Assembly (NCBI RefSeq): GCF_000234665.1
Contig: NC_018338.1
Location: 660,084 to 724,083 of the forward strand
Origin: Leishmania mexicana MHOM/GT/2001/U1103
Lineage: Eukaryota > Euglenozoa > Kinetoplastea > Trypanosomatida > Trypanosomatidae
Length of the DNA stretch: 64,000 nt
Reading direction: 5' to 3'
Both the position numbers and the translations under genes were made by a program. Positions 42,084 to 51,126 of this stretch are shown piece after piece. Numbering within the stretch: the stretch's first letter is position 1; the number at the start of each line of letters is the position of its first letter. The notes below the pieces were generated by a model. It was not told where the DNA came from and made no database searches. It saw only the letters and a list, made by a program, of their open reading frames with translations.

Positions 42084-42791
42084 ATGCTGCGTGCGTCTCG
42101 CGTGCCCCTCGGCTACTTCAAGCGGCCTGGCCGCAAGTCGCTCGATGAGGTCTGCAAGCAGAGTCTCTTCGAGATGTCCACCCCACAGCAGGTGGCAACC
42201 ATTTGGAACCATCACCACATGCAGTTCCTCCAGTACTGGGGACGCACCATCTCGTCCGAGGCGTACTACGCCCTTGAGCCGCGTCTGAAGGCATCGCCGT
42301 ACTTTGTGGTTCCGGTGTTTCGCGACAAGGGTCTGTTCAACGTTGTGACCAACTTTAAGGACGACCTCGTCGGCGTCACGCCACTCGCTGAGTGGCAAAA
42401 AAAGCAGGACGATGCGCAGATTCACATGACCATTCAGTTCTTCACCGAACTGGCCCGTAGTAAGCAGCTGGTGCTGGTCCGCTGCGAAATCAAGGACGAG
42501 GTCTTCAAGCGCCTCGACTGCATCTTCATTACCCAGATGCTGCTCAAGTACTACACCTTCCCCCAACTGTATGAGGCGTGGGTGGAGACGTTCAACAAGC
42601 GACCAGGCCAGTTCGACTACCACGCTTTCCTACGTGCCATGAAGGATGAGGCGGGAAAGGACGAAATCAGGATCGAGGACAAAAAGTCGGAGGTGCGCTA
42701 TGATGCCTTTGGCCCCGTCATCGACACGCCCCCCGACGCCGTGGCGAAGCAGATTATGAGCACGTTGGACATAGGGGCCCCGAAGGCGTGA
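42084..42791 (+). CDS. ATPAF1: F1-ATPase assembly factor 1 (ATP11/ATPAF1 family)
   Basis: 235 aa. ATP11 proteins are mitochondrial matrix chaperones that bind free F1 beta subunit and hand it to alpha during ATP synthase assembly. Seen here: a presequence-like N-terminus (MLRASRVPLGYFKRPGRK), then the family core: KSLDEVCKQSLFEMSTPQQVATIWNHHH, a YYALEPRLKASPYFVVPVFRDKG segment, IQFFTELARSKQLVLVRCEI, and LDCIFITQMLLKYY. These fit the family's 'IW..yH' and 'P.Fv.Pl.r..G' motifs. It is shorter than yeast or human proteins (about 320 aa), mostly at the N-terminal extension. Start at 42084 chosen over 41943 on the splice signal and on the mitochondrial presequence. Essential in organisms that need F1, including for membrane potential. 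Confidence 0.88.
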   Translation: MLRASRVPLGYFKRPGRKSLDEVCKQSLFEMSTPQQVATIWNHHHMQFLQYWGRTISSEAYYALEPRLKASPYFVVPVFRDKGLFNVVTNFKDDLVGVTPLAEWQKKQDDAQIHMTIQFFTELARSKQLVLVRCEIKDEVFKRLDCIFITQMLLKYYTFPQLYEAWVETFNKRPGQFDYHAFLRAMKDEAGKDEIRIEDKKSEVRYDAFGPVIDTPPDAVAKQIMSTLDIGAPKA

Positions 42792-44166
42792 GAGGCGCGC
42801 CATGGAAGAGCACACAAGGGCCGCGGTGTGAGGAGTCAGCCCCGCTACCCTTTTGTTTGTGTGTTGCCGCTCATGTGCTGACGCTTCACGGTGCACGTGG
42901 CATGTATCATGGTCTGACATCTCTCCCCGCTCGACTATGCGGCCCGTGGCACATTTGCCGTTGCTCTTCACGAGACTGCGCAGAGACGATAGGCCCAGAG
43001 GAAGCGAGAGAGAGAGACCATGACACCATGCCAGTGCGTTCGTGTAGTCAGAGTGCGTCTTGACAACAAGGACGACGGCGATTTCGCGGAGCAGCGACAG
43101 CGACGGGGGCGGAGGAGCTGTGTGAGCGCGTGTTGCGCAAACAACACGGGCTGGCCCCTCTTGCGCACTGCCTGTTACCCATCCTTCAACACATAATCGT
43201 GCTGCACGGCACGACACGAGGTTACCTTGAGGCAACGCGCACACTAAATTCCACTCCTCACACACACAGACACATACATGCAAAAGAAAAGGACTCTGGT
43301 CGTCGCTTGCGGCTGTCCCGCGCAGCTGCCTCTTGCTCTCCTGCCTTTCGAATCGAGAAGTAGCATCCACTCGGACACAAGCACGGCACAATGGAAGCGC
43401 TACGCCACCTCTATGACATGTGTGCCGGCTCTTGAAGCCGAGCACTGCGTGCCGGCTGGCTGTGTTTGCTCTGCGACGCTCCTCTCTACTCGCACACACG
43501 CCTTTACTCTCTCCCCCTTTCCCTCTTCTGTTGGCCTCCTTCTGCCGCTCCTTTGTTTTCGTACTTCCCCCCCCGTCGGTGCACGGCCACGTATACATAT
43601 CGGTGCGTGTGTGCACATGTACGGCAGACACACACTCCCACCCCCAACCCACGCGCGGCTCTTATTTTCCCATCTTTTCTGTCTGCTTACGTTCTTCCTT
43701 GACGGTCTACGCACCCACCAGCTGCTCCGAAATACACGCATCAGCGGATCCATACGCACGTTTCCTGCGTTCTTCCCTTGCGCTGGGGTGCTGGTGCTCT
43801 CCCTCTCTTTTTCTGGTTCCAGCTCACGCCTGCTGCGCTAATCGCGTAATCATCACCACCTCCACCTCCGTCACACGGTGTGTTGCGCGCATCTCTGTTG
43901 CGCGTCGTACGCGTCTCGCTCGCTCGCTCCTTTTCTTTCGCGTTGTCTTAGGCGCTTTTCGTTCTGCTTCGCCCCGCTCTCCCCGTCTTTAGCGGCACTG
44001 TCACCGCCATTTTTGCCTTCTCTCTTTTACATGCAGTCCCCCTCCCCCTCCCTGACATCCACCTCTCCTTGCCAATGAAAGCGCGTGTAGGTGTTGGCAA
44101 AGGTCGGCTTTTGCGGACTTCTATCCGCCAGCCCACTCTTCGAATCAGCCGAAAGGGTAACAAGCC
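42792..44166 (+). other. Intergenic region upstream of the short LOG gene
   Basis: About 1.4 kb, no credible gene. Two pyrimidine tracts with acceptor-like AGs lie near the end: CATGCAG at 44035-44036, and AGs at 44079-44088 after a second C/T tract. An ATG at 44075, in a different frame from the LOG gene, would be an upstream ORF if the first acceptor is used. Confidence 0.6.
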
Positions 44167-44802
44167 ATACCGTCTCCCATTCCGGACTACCAGCGCACGG
44201 AGAAACGCGCAGTGGCCGTCTTTGGGTGGTCGCGCACGGAGGTTGGCATGCCGCGGTGGCAGCAGGCTGAGGATGTCGGTCGTCTTGCCGCTCAGAACGG
44301 TTTCACTGTCATCACGGGCGGCTACGGCGGCTCTATGGAGGCCGTTAGCAAAGGCGCGCGCGAGGTGAGGGATGCGGCAGCGGCAGGCTCTGCTGCCGCG
44401 TCAGCCGAGGTTGTCGGCATCGTCGTGTCGGAGGTGTTCCCTGGCCCCCTCAGAGAGGGGAACAAATACCTGACCAAGCTGTTGGACTCGACTTCGATGC
44501 TGCACCGCATCGAGCAGCTCACGACCCACTCCCGCTACTTTATCGTTCTGCCTGGGACGACAGGCACACTGCAGGAGTTGGTGACCATTTGGGTGCAGAA
44601 GACCATCCACCCCAGCGACCTCCCAATGCCGGTGATCGTCGCGTTCCATGACCCGTGGGAGAAGTGCTGCGAAGGCATCATTGAATCTCTCCAGCTCTCT
44701 TCCCAACAGGCCAACGCGATCCATTTCGTCGACACACCAGAGGAAGCCATTGAGTGGATCGTGAAGGATTCCACGGGAGAGATCGACGGCTCGCGGGCTT
44801 GA
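44167..44802 (+). pseudogene. Short LOG-family (lysine-decarboxylase-like) gene with ATG changed to ATA
   Basis: The frame is open from a TAA at 44158-44160 to the stop at 44802, with no ATG before 44248. At 44167 stands GCC-ATA-CCG, where a single base change would give GCC-ATG-CCG at the expected start; the reading then is PSPIPDYQRTEKRAVAVFGWSR and onward, a normal LOG N-terminus, so about 211 codons in all. Family motifs: GGYGGSMEAVSKGA (cf. GGGxxGLM), STSMLHRIEQL, and LPGTTGTLQELVTIW (cf. PGGxGTxxE). LOG proteins are phosphoribohydrolases that release free bases from nucleotides; lysine decarboxylase activity is not supported for this family. The body of the gene is intact. Either the gene is newly dead, uses ATA or another non-ATG start (a GTG sits at 44212), or the base is a sequencing error. 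Start at the ATG 44248 would remove the first Rossmann strand. Confidence 0.72.
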
Positions 44803-45436
44803 TGGAGGGCAGCGAGCGTGCGGCCGTGACTTTGGTATGGAGTCCCCAAAAGGAAAGTGACTGCAGGCCCCGTGCCAACCCTTGCGAGCGCAGGAGGGGG
44901 GAGGGGCAATAACGGTTGTCTGTGCGGGTTGTGTTGTCGATAGTGCGGGGCATTTCTGCTTGGCCTCACCCAAACAGGCGCTTTTCGCCATTCCTCGCCT
45001 CAACTCCGCTCCCCTTTTTTTGTGGGCCATCAGAGGGCACACATGACGAGGAATAGTGTGCGGTGTGGCTGTGTGCTCTGTCGTAGTGCGACTGCGGGGT
45101 GGGCAATTCGAGCGACGCCGCATCCGCAACGAAGACCAAAGGTCAAGCGGTAGAAGGAGAGGAGGAAAAAAGGCGAACAGGGACGACCTCAACGGATGCG
45201 CGGGTGCCGGTGACCCGACAGCCATAAACGAATACAGCGCATGCATACAAGTACACATGCAAACAAACATAGCCGTTTTATCTTATCGAGGCGCGCTCGG
45301 ATATGGAGAGGAGGTGAGGGGATGCACACAAAATGATGTGTATTGCTGGCGCTCCTGCTGGCCGTATGCGCTCTGCCGTATTCCTTCACACGTAGGGAGA
45401 ACAAACGTGACCGTGCCCTCGCTACGCCTTCGGGTT

Positions 45437-46146
45437 TCATTTATCCGTTAAGCATCTTATCGCCATAGCCAGACGTCGTCCCCCCTCCCGTAGTTTGCAC
45501 TCACCTATGGGGGGGACGTATAAGCTCTGCATTTTGATTGGGCCCATCCCTCTCTCTGTGTGTGCGTCGCACATTGGCGGCGGTCCTCCCAGAGCTGGAG
45601 TAAGCGAGGAGACTAGGGGAAACAACCTGAGCGGTCGCCTGTGCGCTGCCCGTTGTCCCTGCACAGCGGATTGCTGTCAGGCCCATAAGATTGCCGTGCG
45701 TGTAGGGTGTTTAGCGGGACATGGCTCAGCACCGGTCTAGAATCCAAGCAGTAGCCCTTCCTCCACAGTGGCGCCTGAGACCTTCCATCCTGCAGCCAGC
45801 GCTGAAGGGAAGAGAAAAAATAATGAGGGAGGCTTGCCACCGCCCAGGCCGCGTTGCGGCAATCCCGTGGGCGACCTTCGCCAACTCGGCCTTGCGTTTG
45901 AACTGCCGCGATCTGCTGCCCGTCTGCTTCCGAAGACGGAGACGAACCCGACCCCAAGCATGAGTGGGTAGGCTCCTGGTGCGGAAGAGCTTTGCCGTGT
46001 AGCGCTTGAGGTCCTCCTCGTTGGTTGAGTCGCCGGCTATGTTCGGTGCTGCCTCCTCGAGCAGTTTGGAAACCCAACTGGTCAAGCTTCCCCGGCCAGA
46101 AAAAAGGCGCGCGTGTTCTATTCGCATAGTGCTTCGCTTTATGCAA
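45437..46146 (-). pseudogene. Possible degenerate minus-strand coding island
   Basis: The only place in the window where a minus-strand reading not opposite a plus-strand gene looks protein-like. One frame (46127 down to 45726) reads SLTSWVSKLLEEAAPNIAGD, then STNEEDLKRYTAKLFR, and further on RQFKRKAELAKVAHGIAAT. It loses coherence toward 45.8 kb, and another frame (45664 down to 45437) continues with GECKLREGGRRLAMAIRCL. This would fit a frameshifted remnant of a gene or mobile element. I recognise no family: no reverse transcriptase, recombinase or nuclease motif is visible. Two other minus frames are also open over part of this stretch, so chance cannot be excluded. Confidence 0.3.
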
Positions 46147-46597
46147 ACTCTTTATGGGGGGATTGTGTTAGGAGGGTGGCAGGGCTTCACGACTGCACCC
46201 GCACATGTGTGGCCTGCAGAAAGGCGATAAACAAAAGCGGGGGAAAAGGGGAAAGGGGGAGGGTTTGAAGGCGGGGGGAGAGAGAGGCTTCCAGTCCCAT
46301 TCACCTACGGCGTCTGTATGACCCCCGCACACACAACCCCACCCCGCCCTCGGTGCAGCGATGTTGTGCTGTTTTTGTATGGACGGTGACCACTTCTGAT
46401 CTGCCTTGTCTGATCCTCGTTCGAATCCCATTTTAAGAGCTGTTACGACACATTTTCCCCTTGCACGGTTGTGCGTCGCAGTGACGTGTGTACAGGTCTT
46501 CCACGCAACCGCATCTACGCAGCGTGTTCGTTTGTGCGTTCGGACTGCACCATGGAACGTGTAAAGACGAGTAAGAGGCAAGCAACCAGCCAGATTG

Positions 46598-46614
46598 CCC
46601 CCCCCCCCCCCCCC
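46598..46614. repeat. Poly-C run of 17
   Basis: Seventeen consecutive C on the plus strand, in the gene-free part upstream of the UBX gene. Homopolymers of this length are error-prone in assembly. Confidence 0.9.
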
Positions 46615-47455
46615 AAATACTGATAATCAAGAAGAATGCTCGAGGTCATGACGCACCCACGGCGTGTGTGTCTGGTCCCACCGGCACACCCGCTGGCGTT
46701 GTCGTTGACCGTTACCGCTTTTCTTCTCGTCTTTCCTCATCTACTGCGCCACCTTACGTTTCGGTGCTGCTCTTGCCACATCTCCTCCCTCTTCCCCCCT
46801 CCCTCCCCACCCCAACCATTCACGGGGTGCGACTTTTGTGCCCCACAGAATGGTGAAACCAACACACGTGCGCTCACCTACACGGAAAGAGAAGCACAAC
46901 AACAAAGAAGTTGCGCTGCCCACTTTGCCTGTTTCAACTTCACCGGTCACATACGCTTTGATAACGGGAGGACGCGGTTCACACAGACACGCAGACACAC
47001 AACACAAGGCTCGATAGCGCGTGCCCGTTTCTTTGCGCCTCTCCATTTGTCTCCGCAGAAGAGCATCAGACACGGGGAGAGCCCGCTCCTAGGTTGGCCG
47101 TAATCCATCGATTACCACCTCGCTTCTAGCTGTGAGGGGGAGGGGAGGGGGAGACCAACGCCTATCCATCGCAATCAAACCGTTGTGTATCACAGCAAGG
47201 GGCGGCATTTTTCTTTCTCTCTGTTCGTTTCGGCCCCCCTCCTCTGTTGTCGCGGAAGCTGTGCTTCACGCTCACTTCTTGGGAAATACATATGGATCGG
47301 CATACTTACCCACGCCGTTTTGTGCGCGCGTGCATGTGTGTCTGTGCGACCGCTTCTGACTCCCCATTTGCCCTTTGTTGATATCCTTTGCATTCTCCTC
47401 CTTCCACTCCCACCTGTGCGTGTGCGCGTGCGTGCGTGCGTCTGCGCCATTCTTC

Positions 47456-47457
47456 AG
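47456..47457 (+). promoter_or_regulatory. Predicted trans-splice acceptor, UBX gene
   Basis: CCATTCTTCAG after a C/T-rich and TGCG-repeat tract. It would leave a 62-base 5' UTR, with the ATG at 47519 as the first start in the mRNA. Confidence 0.55.
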
Positions 47458-47518
47458 GGAAAGCGCGCTGAACACCACCGTGGCGAATACACCATCCCTC
47501 GCACGCGTATCAGCCACA

Positions 47519-48517
47519 ATGCTCGTGCACGAGGTGGAGAAGACGTACAAACTCAAGGTCCCCTTTTTCCAGGGTACGCTGGAGGAGGCAAAGCGGCACG
47601 CTCAGCAGGACTCCCGCTACCTTGTCTTGTACCTGCACAGCCCTCGACATGAAAACACGGAGGCGTATCTGCGCGAGGTGTTGGCCACGGACGAGATCAT
47701 CGCCCTGCTGCACGAGAGCAGCGTTCTGTTTGGCGTGAGCGTGGCAGATGTGGAGGGCACGCTGCTGGCGGAGGAGCTGGGCGCCCATGCATTTCCGTTC
47801 GTAGCAGCCCTGGTGGGCAATACTGTAGTGCTGCGTCTGCAAGGTTACCACAGCCGCGAAACCTTCCGTCGCGAGTGGCGCTTGTGTACCGACGACTGGG
47901 ATGGGCAGCTAGCCGAGGGCGTCGTCCTCGCTGCCGAGCGCGAGGCCCGCGAGCGGGCACGCATTGCGGAAGCCGAGGCTGACTCGGCAATGGAAGCTGC
48001 AGATCGAGTCATTCTCGAGGAGCTGCTGCGCCAGGATGAAGAGGAGCGTCGTGCGGCTGCGGAGCGGGAGGCTGCAGCGCGCCGGGCCGCCGAGGAGCGC
48101 GCTGCTGCCGAGCGACTCAAGGCAGAGGATAAGGCGCGGCAGGCCGCGGAAGAAGCGCGACAGCGCATACTCGAGGAGGAGCGGCAGCGGCAGCGCGAGT
48201 CAGCGAAGCAGGCAGCAAAAAGTCAGTTGCATGACGAGCCCTCCACCGACGTGGCCACTAGCGAGACGGTGCAGATTAGTGTGCGTTGTCCGTCTGGCAA
48301 GCACTATGACCGCCGCTTCCTGCGTAGTGATCTTGTGGACCAACTCACGTTTTTCGTGCTGACATTGGATGAGGTGGCGGACGCGACGGATGCATCGACG
48401 GTGCGCTTCGTTACGGGCTTCCCACCTGCACCGCTGGTGTGGCGCGAGGGGGAGACGCGCTTCGGCGACGTGAAGAGTCTCTGCCCGCGTGCGGTGGTGC
48501 TCCTGCGCCGGTCATGA
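47519..48517 (+). CDS. UAS- and UBX-domain protein (FAF/UBXD8-like)
   Basis: 332 aa. Residues 1-140 resemble a UAS (thioredoxin-like) domain: FFQGTLEEAKRHAQQDSRYLVLYLHSPRHENTE, a VLFGVSVADVEGTLLAEELGAHAFPFVAAL strand-helix-cisPro pattern. Residues 145-245 are a Glu/Arg/Ala coiled coil. The last ~80 residues are a UBX domain (VQISVRCPSGKHYDRRFLRSD onward to PRAVVLLRRS). UBX proteins are adaptors of the AAA ATPase p97/VCP; the UAS-coil-UBX order is that of FAF2/UBXD8, which acts in ER-associated degradation and lipid droplet control. Two oddities: no N-terminal UBA or membrane hairpin, and the p97-contacting loop reads GFPPAP rather than the usual FPR. The start follows the predicted splice site; the longer in-frame reading begins at a non-ATG codon. 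Confidence 0.85.
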   Translation: MLVHEVEKTYKLKVPFFQGTLEEAKRHAQQDSRYLVLYLHSPRHENTEAYLREVLATDEIIALLHESSVLFGVSVADVEGTLLAEELGAHAFPFVAALVGNTVVLRLQGYHSRETFRREWRLCTDDWDGQLAEGVVLAAEREARERARIAEAEADSAMEAADRVILEELLRQDEEERRAAAEREAAARRAAEERAAAERLKAEDKARQAAEEARQRILEEERQRQRESAKQAAKSQLHDEPSTDVATSETVQISVRCPSGKHYDRRFLRSDLVDQLTFFVLTLDEVADATDASTVRFVTGFPPAPLVWREGETRFGDVKSLCPRAVVLLRRS

Positions 48518-49359
48518 GCCAAGTGGCGAGTGCGTTGCATTTCCGTTGTCAGCTGTATCAGTTGATCGTTCCCTCCTCCCCGCTATTTTTTTTTCGTGTT
48601 TGTCTCACCACTTCCTTCAGGGTGGTCCCAATACTTGACCCCCTATCTTCCGTTCTTGTGGCTCACTCTCTACCCCCTTCCCACCCATCACGCATCGTCG
48701 GTCTTCCTCTCCCACGGCAAACAGTCGATCAGAAATGCCGGTGCTTCAGCGAGCGGGTCTTCGACCTTCCCAGCTCGTCTCTCTCTCTAGCGTGTGACTC
48801 GCTGCGCAGGCTGAGGGACAGGACGTTGTGGCACCAAGAGTGTGTGAAGAGGACCAAAATGATCAAGTGCAGCATCCATTCGAGGTGTCCGTGTTGTCGC
48901 GCTTGCGGCGTGTCTCCCTCTCTTCGAAGACGCCAAGTTTATGTGGCGGAGCTACGCAGCAGGTGATCGCTGGTAGACTGGAAAGTTGCGGCAGGGCGAG
49001 GCGGGTGGCGGTGTGGAGGAGGGAGGGAGGGAGGGGGTGGGGGAGGGTGGCGCAGTCTCCAGGATTCATCCTTTCCTTTTCGCTTCCCACATCCGCCCAC
49101 AGGAGAGGCCACCCCCCTCAGCCCCACCGTGTACGTGCTCACATCCGTTCACGGACTGCGGATGGCTCGCCACCCTTTCTCGGTATCGCTCACTGTCACG
49201 CACATTCCGCACCGCCTCTTTTTTTTCTCCCCCACCCGGTGTACCATGGACCGGGACAGTACACTGGAAAGCATACCCGCTTCCGCGTGCACACTCAGCC
49301 TTTGATGGGGCAGGCTCAGGAGAGAGAGAGCAACGAGAACAAAGCCCATCAGAGCAGTC
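48518..49359 (+). other. Intergenic region
   Basis: About 0.84 kb, no credible gene. G-rich stretch near 49015-49050. C/T tract near 49195-49235 could serve the next gene's trans-splicing. Confidence 0.6.
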
Positions 49360-51126
49360 ATGCTGCGCCGTAGCTCAGTCGTGCTGGCGAGGTTCCAGCC
49401 GTACTCGATGGCGGTGCAAACCCGGTTTAAATGGCGGCACAAGGAGACGGACCGGTGGCGGCGGCTGATGGACGCGACGTGCTTCCAAGTTGATTGGCTC
49501 GGCCAGACGGCCGGCCCGAACTTCGCGCAGTACAGCGGGCACTGGACGCACATGATCACCTGCGCGCACGTGATCACGCCGTGGGATTACCCCAACTTCT
49601 ACCCACCGCAGGGGCCAACCCGATTCGTCTCGCACATTACTCTGGCGGACACCATGACGCAGATTCGGCTCGTCTCGATGCAGGGCAATGCCGTGTACAA
49701 GCACTTCACGTCAAATCAACACGTCTTCGTGCATTCGAACCCGCGGCTGGACCTGTGCGTCCTGCACCCGGAGCAAAATCTGAAGCGCAGTGGCGAGATG
49801 AAGATGATGTGGATGCAGAACGAAGGGTACATTTTACGTCCGCGCCTGGAGATCAACGAAACGCTGAAGGTCGGCGATCACGTCTGGGTGTACGGCATGT
49901 CAGCGCATGAGTCGCTGTTTGATGAGGAAAAGGGGCCAGAGCCTCTCATGATCCCTACCGGCGTCCGCGCTCGCGTGCACAGCGTCACGCGCGAGCACTT
50001 CTTCCTGGACACAATGGCACTCGAGGACAACCCAGATCGTGGCCGCATCCAGATGGGCATGTGCGGCTCCGTCGTGATGCGCAACGGCAAGTGTGTCGGC
50101 ATGCTGACGGCGACGGTGCACGAAGAGAGCGACTGTAAAGAGCTCGCAGGGACGGCCATGTGCACGTATTCGTCTGACATCTTCGAGTTCCTGCTGGAGG
50201 TGGAAAAGCAAATGAAGAACCCCGTTGCGCGTCAGAGCCAGGAGGAGACCCGCTTTGAGCAGCGGCGCCGCGCCGAGGGGTGTGTGGTGAAGGAGTACAA
50301 GCACTGGGAGCTGGACGAGAGCCGCACGGCCCGCCACATCCCCGTCCCTGTTTCGCTCTGGCATATGGAGGAGAAGTGGGTGACGGAGGAGGATTACATG
50401 AACAGCGCCGTCTTTGGCCGCAGCGGTGCCTTTAACCAAGAAACGCAGGAGAGCGCGCTGGGCTACGACATGAACTCCGCCAAGACAAATGGCGACCGCC
50501 CAGGTGACATCGACTCCTTTATGTCGACCACGGCGACTGGCAAGCCTGTGATGCAAGGCGAGCGAAAGGACTACAGCCCGACCGGCGTGTACGCGAACGC
50601 GGAGGAGTTCAAGAACAAGGATGTGTGGGACTACAACGTGAGCTCCGAGATGCGCTCTCTGTTCAACGAAACAGTCGACAGCAAGGACGCTGAAAGCCTC
50701 AACATGATGCGCAAGTCGCTTGAGAACATCCGTGCGCAGCGGGCGATGGAGAAGATGAAGGAGACCGTGATGAACCGCACGGAGTCGGGCTTCGATCCGC
50801 TGAAGAGCTACGGCCACTACGGCGGGAGCGCCGACGCCGGGGCCGCCAACTTCAGCCCAGAGTACGCTTCAGCCCACAAAGGTGGTGGGGACGCCTACAG
50901 TTACGCGCAAGCAGCTCAGCAGGCGGCGCGCGAGCAGCCAGGGGACCATGCATCACCTGCGTCGTCTCCGCCGCCGCCGCCGCCAAATGAGTCCGTTATA
51001 GATCGAAAGAAGCGCGAGCGACGTGAGGCGGAGGCCGAGTATCAGGAGGAGCTGCGCCGTCGCCATGGGCAGCGCGCCGTTCCCTTCGGCGACAAGGACC
51101 TCGGCGGCTTCTGGGAGCGACGCTGA
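49360..51126 (+). CDS. Mitochondrial trypsin/chymotrypsin-fold protein with Cys at the nucleophile position
   Basis: 588 aa. The N-terminus (MLRRSSVVLARFQPYSMAVQ) looks like a mitochondrial presequence. Residues 50-260 carry the order of a trypsin-like fold: MITCAHVITP with H70 (cf. TAAHC), RLDLCVLHP with D131 (cf. DIALL), and GMCGSVVMRNGKCVGML with C235 where trypsins have the GDSGGP serine, followed by a strand like the family's xGxVVGI. A His-Asp-Cys triad of this kind could be active, as in viral chymotrypsin-like cysteine proteases, or the protein could be a non-catalytic scaffold. Residues 280-500 are globular with no family I recognise, containing several tandem-looking Tyr/Asp-rich segments. 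The C-terminus (after ~530) is Pro/Arg-rich and ends in PFGDKDLGGFWERR. The fold assignment is from motif order only; no HtrA PDZ domain is visible. Confidence 0.7.
   Translation: MLRRSSVVLARFQPYSMAVQTRFKWRHKETDRWRRLMDATCFQVDWLGQTAGPNFAQYSGHWTHMITCAHVITPWDYPNFYPPQGPTRFVSHITLADTMTQIRLVSMQGNAVYKHFTSNQHVFVHSNPRLDLCVLHPEQNLKRSGEMKMMWMQNEGYILRPRLEINETLKVGDHVWVYGMSAHESLFDEEKGPEPLMIPTGVRARVHSVTREHFFLDTMALEDNPDRGRIQMGMCGSVVMRNGKCVGMLTATVHEESDCKELAGTAMCTYSSDIFEFLLEVEKQMKNPVARQSQEETRFEQRRRAEGCVVKEYKHWELDESRTARHIPVPVSLWHMEEKWVTEEDYMNSAVFGRSGAFNQETQESALGYDMNSAKTNGDRPGDIDSFMSTTATGKPVMQGERKDYSPTGVYANAEEFKNKDVWDYNVSSEMRSLFNETVDSKDAESLNMMRKSLENIRAQRAMEKMKETVMNRTESGFDPLKSYGHYGGSADAGAANFSPEYASAHKGGGDAYSYAQAAQQAAREQPGDHASPASSPPPPPPNESVIDRKKRERREAEAEYQEELRRRHGQRAVPFGDKDLGGFWERR

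Larger units (their letters stand above)
44803..47518 (+). other. 2.7-kb region without plus-strand genes
   Basis: No credible plus-strand gene. It contains a possible relic coding island on the minus strand (about 45.4-46.15 kb), a 17-base poly-C run (46598-46614) and C/T tracts after 46730. Plus-strand open frames are short or lack an ATG. Confidence 0.6.

Noticed and set aside
46411..46422. GTTCGAATCC resembling a tRNA B box
   Set aside because: The flanking bases do not pair to form a T-arm (53-61 pairs but 52-62 and 51-63 do not), and no A box, acceptor stem or terminator T-run is placed correctly on either strand.
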